In this document: in pieces, positions 8,590 to 16,259 of the stretch | Layout: each line of letters opens with the position of its first letter | Position numbering within the stretch: the stretch's first letter is position 1 | Source of the DNA: CALGYY01 sp963678485 | GTDB taxonomy: Bacteria; Bacteroidota; Bacteroidia; Bacteroidales; CAIWKO01 | Direction of reading: 5' to 3' | Assembly (NCBI GenBank): GCA_963678485.1 | Contig: OY782882.1 | Location: 186,001 to 250,000 of the forward strand | Length of the DNA: 64,000 bases | Notes under the pieces: generated by a model | What the model was told of the DNA's origin: nothing | What the model saw: only the letters and a program-made list of their open reading frames with translations | The model's database searches: none | Position numbers and translations under genes: made by a program

Positions 8590-8638
8590 TCCTGACATTT
8601 CCAAATCAATTATACTGAAATGACTACTTGCTAAAAAA

Positions 8639-9418
8639 ATGCTACAAATGAATAAACTACCGCAAATTACACTGGCTTTCTGGATAATGAAGATTTGCGC
8701 CACTACCCTGGGGGAAACCGCAGGTGATCTGCTTTCAATGACTTTAAATGTTGGTTATGCCCTTAGTTCGGTGATACTTTTAAGTTTCTTTTTTTCTACC
8801 TTGTTGATTCAACTTTTCACAAAAAAGCACCACCCTATTATTTATTGGTCTGTGATACTTGCAACCAGCACAGCAGGGACAACCATGTCGGATTTTATGG
8901 ACCGTACACTTGGTCTGGGATATGCATTAGGGTCCCTGATACTGATTAGTTTATTAGTTACCATTCTTATTATCTGGAAAACCACAGAAAAATCTTTGTC
9001 GGTGACCAATATCAGATCGTTTCGTGGTGAAATATTCTATTGGACTGCAATTTTGTTCTCGAATACCTTAGGGACTGCTTTAGGTGATTTTCTGGCAGAC
9101 AACTCAGGGCTTGGATTTTCAGGAGGGGCCATTCTGATTGGATGTTTGATATTGTTGGTTGTTCTGGCCTATTTCTTTACCAAAATTTCAACAGTAGTTT
9201 TGTTTTGGATAGCGTTCGTACTTACTCGGCCCTTTGGAGCCACCTTCGGCGATTTATTGACAAAGCCCATTGAGAAAGGTGGATTGAATTTTGGAACCAT
9301 CGGGTCGTCTCTTATACTCTTTGGTATTCTTTCATTGTTGATCGTAGTTTCCATTATTAAATTGAATCAGAAAGCGAAAATAATGGAGAGAAACGCTAGC
9401 ATCATAGTTAAAAAATGA
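8639..9418 (+). CDS. COG4705-like integral membrane protein, four internal repeats
   Basis: A 259-residue polytopic membrane protein made of four copies of a hydrophobic unit. Each copy has a Thr/Gly-rich loop with a conserved GD, SD or ED: TTLGETAGDLLSMTLNVGYA, TAGTTMSDFMDRTLGLGYA, NTLGTALGDFLADNSGLGF and RPFGATFGDLLTKPIEKGG. Each is followed by a long hydrophobic helix pair. From memory this matches the uncharacterised COG4705 family, whose function is unknown; the conserved acidic residues in repeated loops would suit a cation channel or carrier, which is inference. ATG 8639 or ATG 8648 could be the start. Its promoter carries the same box as the linked two-component genes, so it is probably a target of that system. 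Confidence 0.85.
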   Translation: MLQMNKLPQITLAFWIMKICATTLGETAGDLLSMTLNVGYALSSVILLSFFFSTLLIQLFTKKHHPIIYWSVILATSTAGTTMSDFMDRTLGLGYALGSLILISLLVTILIIWKTTEKSLSVTNIRSFRGEIFYWTAILFSNTLGTALGDFLADNSGLGFSGGAILIGCLILLVVLAYFFTKISTVVLFWIAFVLTRPFGATFGDLLTKPIEKGGLNFGTIGSSLILFGILSLLIVVSIIKLNQKAKIMERNASIIVKK

Positions 9419-9460
9419 CAACATAAAAAAAACCAAATAAAATTGTTTCTAATATTCCAA

Positions 9461-9489
9461 ATTCTTTCCAGAATCGTGTATTAATATTG
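9461..9489 (+). promoter_or_regulatory. Promoter with the shared regulon box, copy 3
   Basis: ATTCTTTCCAGAAT (9461-9474) is identical to the copy at 8561. After 7 nt follows the -7-like box TAATATTG (9482-9489). The start codon of the PepSY-like lipoprotein is 22 nt further on. Confidence 0.65.
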
Positions 9490-9511
9490 TAGAAAAATAA
9501 ACTAAAAAAGT

Positions 9512-9976
9512 ATGAAAAATTTAATGTTATTGTTTTTTGCACTTGCTATTGCAGGGTGCACAAATGCTCAAAAAGTGAGTGAGAACGATTTGCCACAAGC
9601 TGTCAAGACAAGCTTTCAAAAACAGTTTCCCAGTGCTCAAAAAGTTGCATGGGGGAAAGAAGAAAATGACTATGAAGCTGAATTTAAGAATAACTCTGAG
9701 GAAACTTCAGCAGTTTTTGATGCAGCAGGTACATTGAAAGAAACTGAAGTAGAAATGGAAGTTTCTAATTTGCCGGTTTCGATAAGTGATTATTGCACCA
9801 AGAACTTTCCCGGATACAAAATATCAGAAGCAGCCAAAATAACCAATTCATCTGGCGTTGTAACTTATGAGGCTGAATTATCAAAGGGAAAAGATAAGTT
9901 TGATGCGGTTTTTGATGCACAGGGCGGATTTGTGAAAAAAGTTGTTGAGCAGGAAGATGCCGAGGATAAGGATTGA
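9512..9976 (+). CDS. PepSY-like (BLIP-like) lipoprotein
   Basis: A 154-residue exported protein. The signal peptide ends in a lipobox (AIAGC, Cys 16), so it is likely anchored in a membrane. Two PepSY-like repeats follow: VKTSFQKQFPSAQKVAWGKE with YEAEFKNNSEETSAVFD, and SDYCTKNFPGYKISEAAKIT with YEAELSKGKDKFDAVFD. Both have the family's pattern of a helix, a short strand, and a second strand containing an E-x-E or A-x-F core. The C-terminus is acidic (EQEDAEDKD). Such proteins accompany two-component systems in Bacteroidota and are thought to sense or bind at the envelope. Here the promoter box links it to the system at 6605-8526. Confidence 0.88.
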   Translation: MKNLMLLFFALAIAGCTNAQKVSENDLPQAVKTSFQKQFPSAQKVAWGKEENDYEAEFKNNSEETSAVFDAAGTLKETEVEMEVSNLPVSISDYCTKNFPGYKISEAAKITNSSGVVTYEAELSKGKDKFDAVFDAQGGFVKKVVEQEDAEDKD

Positions 9977-10003
9977 TAGAACAGAAAACAATAAGTAATG
10001 TTT

Positions 10004-10031
10004 TTTGTTTAGAAAATGATTTGTATATTTG
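10004..10031 (+). promoter_or_regulatory. Strong Bacteroidota-type promoter
   Basis: TTTG at 10004-10007 (-33 element) and TATATTTG at 10024-10031 (-7 element) match the Bacteroidota consensus, with a spacing of 16 nt. No start codon with a reasonable frame follows, so it probably drives an untranslated RNA ending at the terminator at 10188. Confidence 0.65.
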
Positions 10032-10035
10032 CATC

Positions 10036-10211
10036 GAGTTCCTTGACAGCGCAAAACATCGAAAAACTGGTAGTGATAATCGTGGGGTAAATCGTGAGTA
10101 TGTTTTGTGTCAACCGCTAAAAAGAAAGAGTATTAGATATATAGGGGAGTAGGTTCAAAAGCCTCTCTCTCCGCATCCCAACCAACGATCCCGCAATAGC
10201 GGGATTTTTTT
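10036..10211 (+). ncRNA. Candidate structured RNA of about 175 nt
   Basis: The unit runs from the promoter to a perfect terminator with no credible reading frame. TTGACA plus CAAAACA (10042-10057, with a GCG bulge) can pair with TGTTTTG plus TGTCAA (10100-10112), closing a purine-rich loop. The 3' part (GGTTCAAAAGCCTCTCTCTC, then CGC) looks like the T-arm and acceptor end of a tRNA-Ser, but no 5' acceptor strand or D/anticodon arms are present. It is either a decayed tRNA-Ser or an unrelated small RNA. I cannot assign it to a known family. Confidence 0.4.
10188..10211 (+). terminator. Rho-independent terminator of the candidate RNA
   Basis: ATCCCGC (10188-10194), loop AATA, GCGGGAT (10199-10205), then a run of T: a textbook intrinsic terminator. 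The preceding CATCCCAACCAACGATCCC (10174-10192) occurs inverted in every unit of the adjacent repeat array. Confidence 0.85.
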
Positions 10212-11413
10212 ATTTCCGGAGTCACGTAAACGAAGTTTACAAGTGACGAAGGAAATAAAAAAATCCGCGAGCGCCTAGCGCGAGGGATCGTTGGTTGGGA
10301 TGAACCTCCCCCCAATGGGATCACGAGCGAAGCGAGTAATCCCAAACTTTATTTTACTCAACTAAATTTTCCCGCCCCAGCAGAATTTCTATTTCCGGAG
10401 TCACGTAAACGAAGTTTACAAGTGACGAAGGAAATAAAAAAATCCGCGAGCGCCTAGCGCGAGGGATCGTTGGTTGGGATGAACCTCCCCCCAATGGGAT
10501 CACGAGCGAAGCGAGTAATCCCAAACTTTATTTTACTCAACTAAATTTTCCCGCCCCAGCAGAATTTTTATTCCCGGAGTCACGTAAACGAAGTTTACAA
10601 GTGACGAAGGAAATAAAAAAATCCGCGAGCGCCTAGCGCGAGGGATCGTTGGTTGGGATGAACCTCCCCCCAATGGGATCACGAGCGAAGCGAGTAATCC
10701 CAAACTTTATTTTACTCAACTAAATTTTCCCGCCCCAGCAGAATTTCTATTTCCGGAGTCACGTAAACGAAGTTTACAAGTGACGAAGGAAATAAAAAAA
10801 TCCGCGAGCGCCTAGCGCGAGGGATCGTTGGTTGGGATGAACCTCCCCCCAATGGGATCACGAGCGAAGCGAGTAATCCCAAACTTTATTTTACTCAACT
10901 AAATTTTCCCGCCCCAGCAGAATTTTTATTCCCGGAGTCACGTAAACGAAGTTTACAAGTGACAAAGGAAATAAAAAAATCCGCGAGCGCCTAGCGCGAG
11001 GGATCGTTGGTTGGGATGAACCTCCCCCCAATGGGATCACGAGCGAAGCGAGTAATCCCAAACTTTATTTTACTCAACTAAATTTTCCCGCCCCAGCAGA
11101 ATTTCTATTTCCGGAGTCACGTAAACGAAGTTTACAAGTGACAAAGGAAATAAAAAAATCCGCGAGCGCCTAGCGCGAGGGATCGTTGGTTGGGATGAAC
11201 CTCCCCCCAATGGGATCACGAGCGAAGCGAGTAATCCCAAACTTTATTTTACTCAACTAAATTTTCCCGCCCCAGCAGAATTTCTATTTCCGGAGTCACG
11301 TAAACGAAGTTTACAAGTGACAAAGGAAATAAAAAAATCCGCGAGCGCCTAGCGCGAGGGATCGTTGGTTGGGATGAACCTCCCCCCAACGGGATCACGA
11401 GCGAAGCGAGTAA
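10212..11413. repeat. Tandem array, seven copies of a 179-bp unit
   Basis: Units start at 10212, 10391, 10570, 10749, 10928, 11107 and 11286, every 179 bp; the last is cut at about 128 bp. Copies are almost identical (ATTTCC versus ATTCCC at the start; GTGACG in units 1-4, GTGACA in 5-7). Each unit begins with a nested palindrome: ATTTCC, TCAC, GTAAAC, GAA, GTTTAC, GTGA, GGAAAT. It later has GCGC-CTA-GCGC and a GGGAT...ATCCC arm around GCGAAGC. On the bottom strand each unit reads CATCCCAACCAACGATCCC, a GC-rich hairpin, then GGATTTTTTTATTTCC. This is the same order as the tail of the adjacent RNA on the top strand. There is no coding potential. Confidence 0.95.
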
Positions 11414-12069
11414 TTCTCGTCTTTTCATTACTAACCTAATGTTTCACGTCACATTTGAAAATTGTAAATAATCCCAATCTAAGTTGTAATCATTCAGAAT
11501 CAGAATAATACGACTACGTCAATATTGTCTGAAATAATGATTTATACCTCATACAAAATAATTCCTACAGAGCACTCAAATCACTCCTATGAATTGTATT
11601 ACTGTTTAAAAATGATATGGAGAACAATTTCTAAACACAGTCGAATCAAATGACTTATTGATTATAATGACGTTAATTCAATAACTCAAGATAATAGTGT
11701 ATACACGAAATAATCTTCTCAATAAATTTTCAATCACATATCTCTTTTCGTATTATTTTTATTATATTTGTTTTTCATATACTTTCTATATATAGCTAAT
11801 TATACTATTATTATTTTCAAAAACTAAATAGAGCCCATTACCAGAGGAATATAGATAAGGTGCTCTAGATTTATTCTTCGTTCTTTTTTACTGATACACA
11901 TTATATTACAGATACTTCAAGTTGCAATAAAAAAGGAGGTAAATGGAATAAAAAGAATCCGCCCTTTATCAATGGTGAATTGAAATTCAACGTTGGTACG
12001 TCATTAAACTGATACGAAAATCAGCTAATACCTAAGATTAGTGCATTTATAAAACTAAAACATTGTATC
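11414..12069. other. AT-rich intergenic stretch without a gene
   Basis: No intact gene. TATATTTG near 11766 could be a -7 box. A top-strand stretch 11872-12012 is open and protein-like (CNKKGGKWNKKNPPFINGEL ending GTSLN and TGA) but has no start codon; it may be a gene fossil. The remainder is the upstream region of the T9SS gene. Confidence 0.5.
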
Positions 12070-12969
12070 ATGAAAAGATTACTTATTATTCAGAGTATTG
12101 CATTAGTGCTTGTCTTTCTCACGTCCTCAGTATCTTTTGGACAAAGTGCTGTTTGTTCAGATGATTTTTCTGATGCGACGATATGGACTCCAGTGAATTC
12201 AAATGCAACAGTGGCCAATAATGTTGGTTCTTTCACCCAAACCCAGTGCGGTGCTGACAACAGATGTTGGCGTCAACTCACAGAACCTTGCTCTGGTACA
12301 GCAATGAAATTAAATAATGAAGCTTGGGTGGGAAAGATAAGCTTTACTCCAACTTATATTTACCCCGGTGGAGTTGCACATTTAATTATGAGTTTCTGCA
12401 GTTCAAACGGAGATCCACTGGCAGGCAATACAGATTGTATAGGTATTGAATACTATAGCGAAATCAATGATCCCACAAACTCTGTTTTTAAAATTTTCGT
12501 GAAAAATGCTGGCTCCTGGGATGTATCATCGCAATATATTACTTCAAGCTTAAATACAACCTATTATTTTCGACTGACTCGCCAACAGGGTGTAGTAACG
12601 CTTGAGTCATGCAATAGTACTTATTCTACGGTGAATAGTACAATTTCATACACTAATGTAGCTGCATCCGTTGAAAATCTGGGCTATTTGAGTTTTGGTG
12701 CATTAAGTAATGGAAGTTCAACGAGAAGGCTCACTGGAACAATTGATAACTTTAGTGTTGATGGTCTGGAAAATACCGAATTTGATGAATCGTTTCATTA
12801 TTTCCCAAATGAAAATTGGTTCGATTGGTTAACATCGGTTTATGTCCCGCAAAGCCCTGGAGATCTGAACTACGGCACATCATTCTTTAATGCTGCTGCA
12901 GATGGAGCATCAGACAGAAGAGTCATAAATGAAGTGCCCAATGTAGGTTGGCTAAATAACAACTGTTGC
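12070..12969 (+). pseudogene. T9SS cargo gene, 5' part (interrupted by IS91-type element)
   Basis: About 300 codons of a secreted protein. It starts with a clear signal peptide (MKRLLIIQSIALVLVFLTSS, cleavage near SFGQS). The first domain (DDFSDATIW ... RRLTGTIDNFSVDG, about 28-235) looks like a jelly-roll carbohydrate- or surface-binding module. A second copy begins at FHYFPNENWFDWL. The frame is intact up to Cys 300 and then enters foreign DNA, ending 11 residues later at a stop inside the insertion. The remainder of the gene resumes in the same phase at about 15385 and carries the sorting tail. In this state the N-terminal product lacks the T9SS signal and is probably not exported across the outer membrane. 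Confidence 0.85.
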
Positions 12970-13063
12970 ACTAAATCCCACCCCGAAAAAGCCGGGGTGA
13001 GATAGTAGCGTTTTTTAAAGAACATCGTACAAAGGGTATTATAAACCAATAAATCCTTTGTAT

Positions 13064-13978
13064 ATGAACTCAGAGCCAAAGTTAAGAAAAAAATCATTCA
13101 CAACAGTCGAACAAGCAATTCATCAGGTAAGAGGCTTTCGTAATCTTTATCAGGAACTTGACGATAAGATACGATTGTCGGGGCAATCAGAGAGTACGCT
13201 TAAGAATTACGCTCGAAAAATAGCCCAGTTGAGCCTGCATTTTGGCAAATTGCCCCAGCATGTCACGGAAAAGGAGATGAATAAGTACCTGGCTTCACTG
13301 GCCCGGCAAAGCAAATCACCTTCGCTGAGCGATTTTAAGTTTGCCGTTTACGGGCTGCGCTATTGCTATCGCCTGCTTGGACTGAACGACAAAGTGGTGC
13401 AACTCCCCAAAATCAAGCATGACAGCAAACTGCCGGTAGTGCTTAATTATGGAGAGTGCCGGGCGTTGTTTAATGCGCCAGATCTGCTAAAACACAGGGT
13501 GCTGCTGTCGCTGATGTATTCGGCCGGTCTGCGTGCCCGTGAGGCAAGCCGGCTGAAGCTCTCTGATATTGACCGTGGCCGGATGATGATCCACATTCGA
13601 CAAAGCAAGTACAACAAAGACCGCTATGTTCCGCTCTCACCGCTGATTTTGCAAGGACTGGAGAAGTATTATTATGCCTGTCAGCCGGTGGAGTACCTGT
13701 TCAATGGCAATGAGCCCGGCTCCCCTTTGAGTGTACGTGGCATGCAATGGGCCTTGCGCGAAGCGGTGAAGAAGTGTAAGCTTCAAAAGGGCATTACCCT
13801 CCATACGCTTCGACACAGCTACGCCACGCACCTGCTTGAGTTCGGGATGGATATCGTGACCATCAAGGAGCTACTGGGACACGAGCGTATAGAAACGACA
13901 CTGGTGTATCTTCATGTCGCCAAACCCAATCGCAGCAATCTGTTCAGCCCGTTCGACCGGTTGTATACGAAGGAGTGA
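13064..13978 (+). CDS. IS91-associated tyrosine recombinase
   Basis: Phage-integrase-type site-specific recombinase of about 304 aa carried by the element. The N-terminal SAM-like core-binding domain (about 35-120) begins near SGQSESTLKNYARKI. The catalytic domain has Arg in YSAGLRAREASRLKLSDID, Lys in SKYNKDRYVPLS, HTLRHSYATHLLE (H-x-x-R), LLGHERIETT, and the nucleophile Tyr in TTLVYLHV. All catalytic residues are present. I prefer ATG 13064 to TTG 13058. The last four bases overlap the transposase start (GTGA). Many IS91 relatives in Bacteroidota carry such a gene before the transposase; its part in transposition is not well defined. Confidence 0.92.
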   Translation: MNSEPKLRKKSFTTVEQAIHQVRGFRNLYQELDDKIRLSGQSESTLKNYARKIAQLSLHFGKLPQHVTEKEMNKYLASLARQSKSPSLSDFKFAVYGLRYCYRLLGLNDKVVQLPKIKHDSKLPVVLNYGECRALFNAPDLLKHRVLLSLMYSAGLRAREASRLKLSDIDRGRMMIHIRQSKYNKDRYVPLSPLILQGLEKYYYACQPVEYLFNGNEPGSPLSVRGMQWALREAVKKCKLQKGITLHTLRHSYATHLLEFGMDIVTIKELLGHERIETTLVYLHVAKPNRSNLFSPFDRLYTKE

Positions 13979-15129
13979 AGCCTGCATTCGAGCTGGCACA
14001 GGTCATTGAACGGTTCGGGAAAGCGTATATTGAACAACATACCCCCAACGCCTATGTGCAGCGCACGCTGAGCGCACTCAAGCGTTGCCGCACAGCTGCT
14101 CTGGGAGGACATGTTGACCGATGCGATCAATGCGGGCACATTCGCATCAGTTATAACTCCTGCCGCAATCGTCATTGTCCCAAGTGCCAGAATACACAGA
14201 GGGAAGCGTGGATCCAAGACAGAAAACAGGATCTGCTTCCTGTACCGTATTTTCATGTGGTGTTTACCGTGCCGGATCAACTTAACCGTTTGTTCCTGTA
14301 TGAGCCAGTGCTGATGTACAATCTGCTCTTTCAAACGGCATGGCAGACACTCTCTCAGTTCTCATACACGCGTCTGCATGCAGAAACAGGCATGTTCGCT
14401 ATTTTGCACACATGGGGACAAAACCTCTCGCTGCACCCTCATGTGCATTGTGTGGTTCCCGGCGGTGGTATCGATTACAAGAATCAGTGGAAGCAGGTAA
14501 AGGTCTCTGAAAACGGAAAAGTGTTTTTGTTTCCGGCCACAAATCTCTCTGCAGTTTTTCGCGGAAAGTTCATTGCTGGCCTGCAGCAACAACTTCCTCA
14601 GGAAAAGTCTTTTATCAATGCGCTCTACAAAACCTCTTGGGTAGTTTATGCCAAAGATCCCTTTGCAGGCCCTGAGCAGGTAGTGGAATATCTTGGCCGC
14701 TACACGCACAAGGTAGCCATTGGGAATCATCGCATCTTAAACATCAATGATGAAGGCGTGACCTTCCGCTGGCGCGATTACCGCGACAACAAAGAAAAAG
14801 TAATGACGCTTGAGGGCGCCGAGTTCCTGCGCAGGTTCTGTGTGCACATCCTTCCAAAACGGTTCGTAAGAATCCGTCATTACGGATTGCTGTCAAGCTC
14901 AAAACGCCCGCTGTTACGAGCGTTGCAGCAGTCCTTTGGAATCAAGCCTGTAGTCAGGGAAAAGAAAAACTGGAAACAAATCGCTGCAGAACATCTTGGC
15001 TACAACCCGGATCTGTGCCCGCATTGCGGTAAGGGCAGCATGCTTATGATAGAAATATTATTGCCGGGCAGGCCGCCTCCCGCGGCGTTCATAGCAAAAC
15101 AAACATCAACAATCAAAATCACTGCTTAA
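13975..15129 (+). CDS. IS91-family HUH (rolling-circle) transposase
   Basis: Single-strand DNA endonuclease that nicks and joins the element ends by a rolling-circle mechanism. It starts at GTG 13975, directly after an AAGGAG ribosome site within the recombinase stop. The N-terminal zinc-binding domain has CDQCGHIRISYNSC and CRNRHCPKCQ (about 43-72). The metal-binding HUH motif is HPHVHCVVPGGG near 160, and the catalytic tyrosines are in VEYLGRYTHKVAI near 240. A second zinc-like pair CPHCGKG lies near the C-terminus. The 384-aa length is normal. The frame is intact, so the copy may be active. A small ORF overlaps its stop (TAATG). Confidence 0.95.
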   Translation: MKPAFELAQVIERFGKAYIEQHTPNAYVQRTLSALKRCRTAALGGHVDRCDQCGHIRISYNSCRNRHCPKCQNTQREAWIQDRKQDLLPVPYFHVVFTVPDQLNRLFLYEPVLMYNLLFQTAWQTLSQFSYTRLHAETGMFAILHTWGQNLSLHPHVHCVVPGGGIDYKNQWKQVKVSENGKVFLFPATNLSAVFRGKFIAGLQQQLPQEKSFINALYKTSWVVYAKDPFAGPEQVVEYLGRYTHKVAIGNHRILNINDEGVTFRWRDYRDNKEKVMTLEGAEFLRRFCVHILPKRFVRIRHYGLLSSSKRPLLRALQQSFGIKPVVREKKNWKQIAAEHLGYNPDLCPHCGKGSMLMIEILLPGRPPPAAFIAKQTSTIKITA

Positions 15130-15296
15130 TGAAATCGTTCTATACAGGACCTGAAATCGTATTGTCTATACTTTATGAAAGCGCCAATGAACGGGTAAAT
15201 CAGAAGGTGTCTGCAGATATGCTGCGTGAATTATCCGTGCTTCACAACTCAAATCTGAGAGCGTTTTTTCATTGCAGCCAGCACCAAAATTATTAA
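15129..15296 (+). CDS. Small ORF coupled to the IS91 transposase (55 aa)
   Basis: The ATG shares its A with the TAA of the transposase (TAATG), a usual sign of translational coupling. The 55 codons encode MKSFYTGPEIVLSILYESAN, followed by an amphipathic acidic-basic helix and a Cys/His-containing tail (FFHCSQHQNY). I do not recognise a family. It may be a genuine accessory peptide of the element or a chance frame in its non-coding right end. It lies wholly inside the element. Confidence 0.35.
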   Translation: MKSFYTGPEIVLSILYESANERVNQKVSADMLRELSVLHNSNLRAFFHCSQHQNY

Positions 15297-15384
15297 AACT
15301 CCATAACACGTATTTCATTATTAATGTGCTGCATGTGGGATGTCGTGCAACACGGCTTCATGTTGGGCTAGCGCCACACGAAGC

Positions 15385-16170
15385 CTTAACTATTGGGAAA
15401 CAAAGTTTGAATTCCGTCCAACACAGGTGGGTATCTTCGGTGGGCCAGGACATATGTTGATTGGTTTTACATCAACCTATGACGATCCCTTCTCGACTAG
15501 TCCCCCAAATCAGGATGCTGCCTGTGTTACGTGGGTATCCAATCCAATGAGCGGCAACCCATCAACATTCGAGCTTAAAATTCAGTGCAAGGATGGAACT
15601 GGAAGCTGGATATATTCAAGCCCAATTATAATGTCGACCTTAAACAAAACTTACTACATGACATTTAGCCGAACAAGCTCAAGTAGCTTTACACTTGATG
15701 TGTATAATGATGTATGCAGAACTGATTACTGGGGAGGCATTAGCTTAAATATTGGTAACGCAAGTATTACTGACCTTACTGCTATTCAACATGGATGTAT
15801 TACTGTTGGTAGTTACCGTAGAGTATTAACAGGAACCATTGATAATACCTTTATTACAGATGGTTCCTGTTATAAATCAGAAGTCGCATCTAACAATCCA
15901 AATCCTGATAATATCAAGACATCAGATTTTTCACCCATTATCACACCGAATCCTAGCGATGGCAAGTTGCAGATTAATTTTTCTAAAACCGATTTAGCCA
16001 GTGGTGTCAGTGTTGAAATTTACAATATTATTGGTATGAAAATATTCGAAGAAGGGGATATTTCAAATCAATCAATGTCAGTAGATTTAAGCCAATTCGA
16101 CAAAGGTGTATACTTGGTTAAATTCATCACAAATAACAAAGTGTATTCAGACAAGATTATTATTCGATAA
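15385..16170 (+). pseudogene. T9SS cargo gene, 3' part with sorting domain
   Basis: Continues the gene broken at 12969, in the same reading phase. It starts at LNYWETKFEFRPTQVGIFGG, the rest of the second jelly-roll-like domain (ending RRVLTGTIDNTFITDG, which parallels RRLTGTIDNFSVDG of the first). A linker follows, then a C-terminal T9SS type A sorting domain: ITPNPSDGKLQINFS, VEIYNIIGMKIFEEG and FDKGVYLVKF, ending KIIIR. An in-frame ATG at 15340 lies within the element end, so some translation from there is possible, but without a signal peptide. The uninterrupted protein would have had about 561 residues. Confidence 0.85.
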
Positions 16171-16188
16171 TGAAGCTTCATATTCAAT

Positions 16189-16228
16189 AAAAAGCGAAGG
16201 CTGCCCAAAAAAAGCAGCCTTCGCTTTT
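16189..16228. terminator. Bidirectional terminator between convergent genes
   Basis: AAAAAGCGAAGGCTGC (16189-16204) pairs perfectly with GCAGCCTTCGCTTTTT (16213-16228). The A- and T-runs at the stem base make it work on both strands, ending the T9SS gene and the ABC permease gene. Confidence 0.9.
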
Positions 16229-16259
16229 TATAAAAATCGTTGAAAATATTTTGTTGTTA

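Larger units (their letters stand above)
12970..15384 (+). mobile_element. IS91-family insertion element with two-gene core
   Basis: An element of about 2.4 kb inserted in the T9SS gene. The left end has the hairpin CACCCCG (12979-12985) / CGGGGTG (12993-12999). The right end has GGCTTC (15354-15359) / GAAGCC (15380-15385). It encodes a tyrosine recombinase and an HUH transposase overlapping by 4 nt. There are no terminal inverted repeats pairing the two ends and no target duplication, as expected for IS91 rolling-circle elements. I placed the ends where removal of 2,415 bp joins the host frame (Cys-Leu-Asn-Tyr-Trp); the true ends could differ by a few bases. Its G+C is visibly higher than that of the flanks. 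Confidence 0.85.

Noticed and set aside
10060..10180. A complete tRNA-Ser or tmRNA
   Set aside because: Only the T-arm/acceptor-like end is present; no 5' acceptor strand, D-arm or anticodon arm could be fitted, and no tmRNA tag frame was seen.
10133..10345. A 70-aa frame ending in the repeat array
   Set aside because: It is the complement of the candidate RNA tail, terminator and first repeat, a frequent false gene next to tRNA-like sequences.
10212..11413. A CRISPR array
   Set aside because: The 179-bp units are directly abutting and nearly identical, with no short repeat and unique spacer pattern, and no cas gene is near.
15340..15384. A new gene start at ATG 15340 for the T9SS C-terminal half
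   Set aside because: This ATG lies in the end of the insertion element; the protein would have no signal peptide, so I treat it as the 3' part of the broken gene.
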